Origin: Flavobacteriales bacterium
GTDB lineage: Bacteria > Bacteroidota > Bacteroidia > Flavobacteriales > Flavobacteriaceae
Direction of reading: 5' to 3'
NCBI GenBank assembly: GCA_011525015.1
Contig: WTJC01000035.1
Coordinates: forward strand, 1-33,461
DNA length: 33,461 bases
Of this stretch, positions 32,028 to 33,461 are shown piece after piece. The translations under genes and the position numbers were made by a program. The first letter of the stretch is position 1. Every line of letters begins with the position of its first letter. The notes under the pieces are model-generated. The model was given only the letters and a program-made list of their open reading frames with translations, was not told the origin of the DNA and ran no database searches.

Positions 32028-32696
32028 CTATTTAAATCTCAACACTATGGTTGCAGCAGCATATGAACCGAATAGTGTATACGCCGCTGCTTTGTGAATA
32101 TCACGATCGCGATCAGAATAATATTGCGTAGCAATCATTGCACTCAAATGCACCGTAGCAAGCCATTTGTGCATTCGAGCTGAATTCAGTCCTTTGGTTT
32201 TGTTCAATTGAATTGCAGGTGGCGCAAAAAGTGAAAGCCCTGCGCCTGTGAAATAAAGAGCAGTCACGGCATTACCCATGTCTTTGTGCAACTTATAGAG
32301 ACTGTAATCTCCATTGTACAATTTGCCTCCGATTATTCCTTGTGCGACCATTGCCGCCAAAGTAGTGTATCCAATGACCTGATGGGTTTTGAGCATTGTT
32401 CTTCGCCATTTCAATTCTCTTAGGCGATTTTCTTCTGATAGCGGAACAATACCCGTAATTCGTGCCAATCCATTTTTACCCCATATCAAACGTTGGGTGA
32501 TTAACATTTTTGAAGGCAATAATGAGGTGTCCTCGTTTTCTTGCTCCAATTCTGCGAATAAATCGTCCTCCAATGAAATTTGGTTCACCTCAGGGCAATC
32601 GATACATTTCACCTGAGCCCAAAGTGGGAAAGTAAAGGTCAAAAGTGCAGCCGAAAGGATTATTCCAAGGGCATAAGATTTATTCGAATTAACCAT
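32028..32696 (-). CDS. Cytochrome b561-like membrane protein with N-terminal CxxC
   Basis: This 222-aa protein has a signal-like N-terminus, then K-C31-I-D-C34-P, a possible periplasmic redox or metal-binding CxxC. The C-terminal half has four membrane helices (about 104-122, 138-158, 174-191 and 200-219) with histidines placed as in b561 proteins: H105, H137, H176, H183 and H201, for example MLKTHQVIGY, KLHKDMG, RMHKWLATVHLS and DIHKAAAY. Di-heme b561 proteins move electrons between quinol or ascorbate and acceptors across the membrane. It lies 13 nt after the Rieske gene and 4 nt before YceI. The heme assignment is by pattern only. Confidence 0.78.
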   Translation of the reverse strand: MVNSNKSYALGIILSAALLTFTFPLWAQVKCIDCPEVNQISLEDDLFAELEQENEDTSLLPSKMLITQRLIWGKNGLARITGIVPLSEENRLRELKWRRTMLKTHQVIGYTTLAAMVAQGIIGGKLYNGDYSLYKLHKDMGNAVTALYFTGAGLSLFAPPAIQLNKTKGLNSARMHKWLATVHLSAMIATQYYSDRDRDIHKAAAYTLFGSYAAATIVLRFK

Positions 32697-32709
32697 AAAT
32701 TATACAGAA

Positions 32710-33198
32710 TTAAGAGGTGGTAATGGTCAAGGTGGTTCCTGAAATCGAAGTGCTGTAAGACTTTAGATTTCCTGAAGTCGAACCTGAGTTACAATTGACC
32801 ACATTAGCGCTATCTATACCATAACTATTTCCGTGATTACCGCAAGTGAATTTGTTATTTGCGTATGACCATTGCGTAGAAGTTCCTACGTGAGGGCAGC
32901 AATTATCGAAAGCAAGTATTTCGTTTGAAGAAATTCTCAAAAGCAAAACACTGGCGTCTAATAAATTTTTAAATCCTCCAGCGGTACTGATAGACGAAAA
33001 ATTAGAATTGGTAAGGTCAACAGTTACTGTGTTGCCATTAATGCTATAACCATTGCTTCCTGTGTTTGGATTTGGATCTGGATCAGGTTCTCCTGAACCA
33101 CTGTCTTTTGAACAAGCTTCTAAAAATGACAATCCAAAAAAGGCAAATGCAACGGTAGGACAAACCTGAGACAGGAAGGATCTTCTATCTTTTTTCAT
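32710..33198 (-). CDS. Exported Rieske-type 2Fe-2S lipoprotein
   Basis: This 162-aa protein has a Tat-like N-terminus (KKDRRSFLSQ) and a lipobox ending LEAC (C29), followed by an Asp/Pro/Gly linker. The Rieske ligands are C101-P-H103 (DNCCPHVGTS) and C119-G-N-H122 (FTCGNHGNSYG). The second motif is CGNH, where CPxH or CxxH is usual. The ligand set for a 2Fe-2S cluster is complete. A further C100 and C136 could form a disulfide. The protein is small and has no cytochrome bc partner here. It heads a tight unit with a b561-like protein and YceI. Confidence 0.87.
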   Translation of the reverse strand: MKKDRRSFLSQVCPTVAFAFFGLSFLEACSKDSGSGEPDPDPNPNTGSNGYSINGNTVTVDLTNSNFSSISTAGGFKNLLDASVLLLRISSNEILAFDNCCPHVGTSTQWSYANNKFTCGNHGNSYGIDSANVVNCNSGSTSGNLKSYSTSISGTTLTITTS

Positions 33199-33205
33199 AA
33201 TACTT

Positions 33206-33252
33206 TAGGGTTTTAGTTTTAAAGTTAAACAATTAAGCTGACAAAAACCCTA
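33206..33252. repeat. 9-bp inverted repeat with 29-nt centre
   Basis: TAGGGTTTT (33206-33214) and AAAACCCTA (33244-33252) are perfect arms in the 72-bp gap between the GH32 gene and the Rieske gene. There is no T tail for minus-strand transcription, so it may be an operator or an mRNA structure near the Rieske start rather than a terminator. Confidence 0.35.
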
Positions 33253-33270
33253 CAAGAGATTGTAAAAAAA

Positions 33271-33461
33271 TCAATTCCAAATGCTACTAATAGACTGTAT
33301 TTCAAAGTTCAACACTTCCTGGACAGCCCTCAAATCAAAGTCAGAAAATGGCTGGTCAGGAAAAACCTGAACCGTGAGTGACACCAATCCATCATCGATA
33401 AAAAGCTCTACCGAAGAGTGATCTACAAACACTTCTACCTTATGTATTTGGTCATTTTGAA
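33271..33461 (-). CDS. GH32 glycoside hydrolase, C-terminal part (cut by window edge)
   Basis: An open frame enters from the right edge and stops at 33271-33273, giving 62 C-terminal residues. The sequence HKVEVFVDHSSVELFIDDG, followed by VSLTVQVFPDQPF, is the hallmark end of the GH32 beta-sandwich domain in invertases, levanases and inulinases. The rest of the gene, including the catalytic five-bladed propeller, lies outside the window. It is on the same strand as the Rieske unit, 72 nt upstream of it, but functionally it probably belongs to a fructan or sucrose locus further right. Confidence 0.85.
   Translation of the reverse strand, partial: QNDQIHKVEVFVDHSSVELFIDDGLVSLTVQVFPDQPFSDFDLRAVQEVLNFEIQSISSIWN

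Overview
The window looks like a chromosomal segment from a marine-type Flavobacteriaceae (Bacteroidota). The evidence is the AT-rich sequence, weak or absent Shine-Dalgarno sites, several promoters of the Bacteroidota form TTG-N19-20-TAnnTTTG, many lipoproteins with an LLLSC-type lipobox, and typical gene families (GH16 laminarinase-like enzyme, DUF6174/Kazal lipoprotein, paired YceI proteins, large BNR-propeller proteins). I see no transposase, integrase, tRNA, rRNA, CRISPR array or phage gene.

Layout. (1) 0-3.3 kb: a small exported protein, then a zinc-homeostasis-type locus in which a Fur-family regulator (probably Zur) is divergent from merC-like, COG0523 GTPase and two poorly known genes. 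The 77-bp intergenic region holds two back-to-back promoters and a perfect 15-bp palindrome. (2) 3.4-7.5 kb: an NTF2-like lipoprotein, an HxlR regulator with a long palindrome upstream, a membrane protein, a nitroreductase, and a divergent pair of a WYL-less HTH regulator and a VWA protein with a perfect 16-bp palindrome between them. (3) 7.5-12.9 kb: a multidomain GH16 lipoprotein overlapping a nucleoside-hydrolase-like lipoprotein, an unknown protein, a YhhN protein and a Kazal-type lipoprotein. (4) 13.0-23.2 kb: a catabolic-looking region. It holds a Gfo/Idh oxidoreductase with a D-aminoacylase-like amidohydrolase, a kinase overlapping an ADP-ribosylglycohydrolase lipoprotein, and a tight five-gene operon (malonyl-CoA synthetase, MadL, MadM, ThuA-domain protein, creatininase-family protein). 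(5) 23.3-28.9 kb: a SemiSWEET, three exported proteins and a large BNR-propeller protein. (6) 28.9-33.2 kb, all on the minus strand: a Rieske lipoprotein, a b561-like membrane protein, YceI, PAS, a second YceI and an aldehyde dehydrogenase. (7) The right edge cuts the 3' end of a GH32 fructan/sucrose hydrolase.

The most distinctive points are the Zur-like control region, the malonate uptake and activation operon tied to two putative hydrolases, a D-aminoacylase relative lacking the metal-binding HxH, a surface or periplasmic ADP-ribosylglycohydrolase translationally coupled to a cytoplasmic kinase, and the Rieske/b561/YceI set, which looks like an undescribed envelope electron-transfer module. 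Family calls come from reading motifs in the translated sequence. No database search was run.
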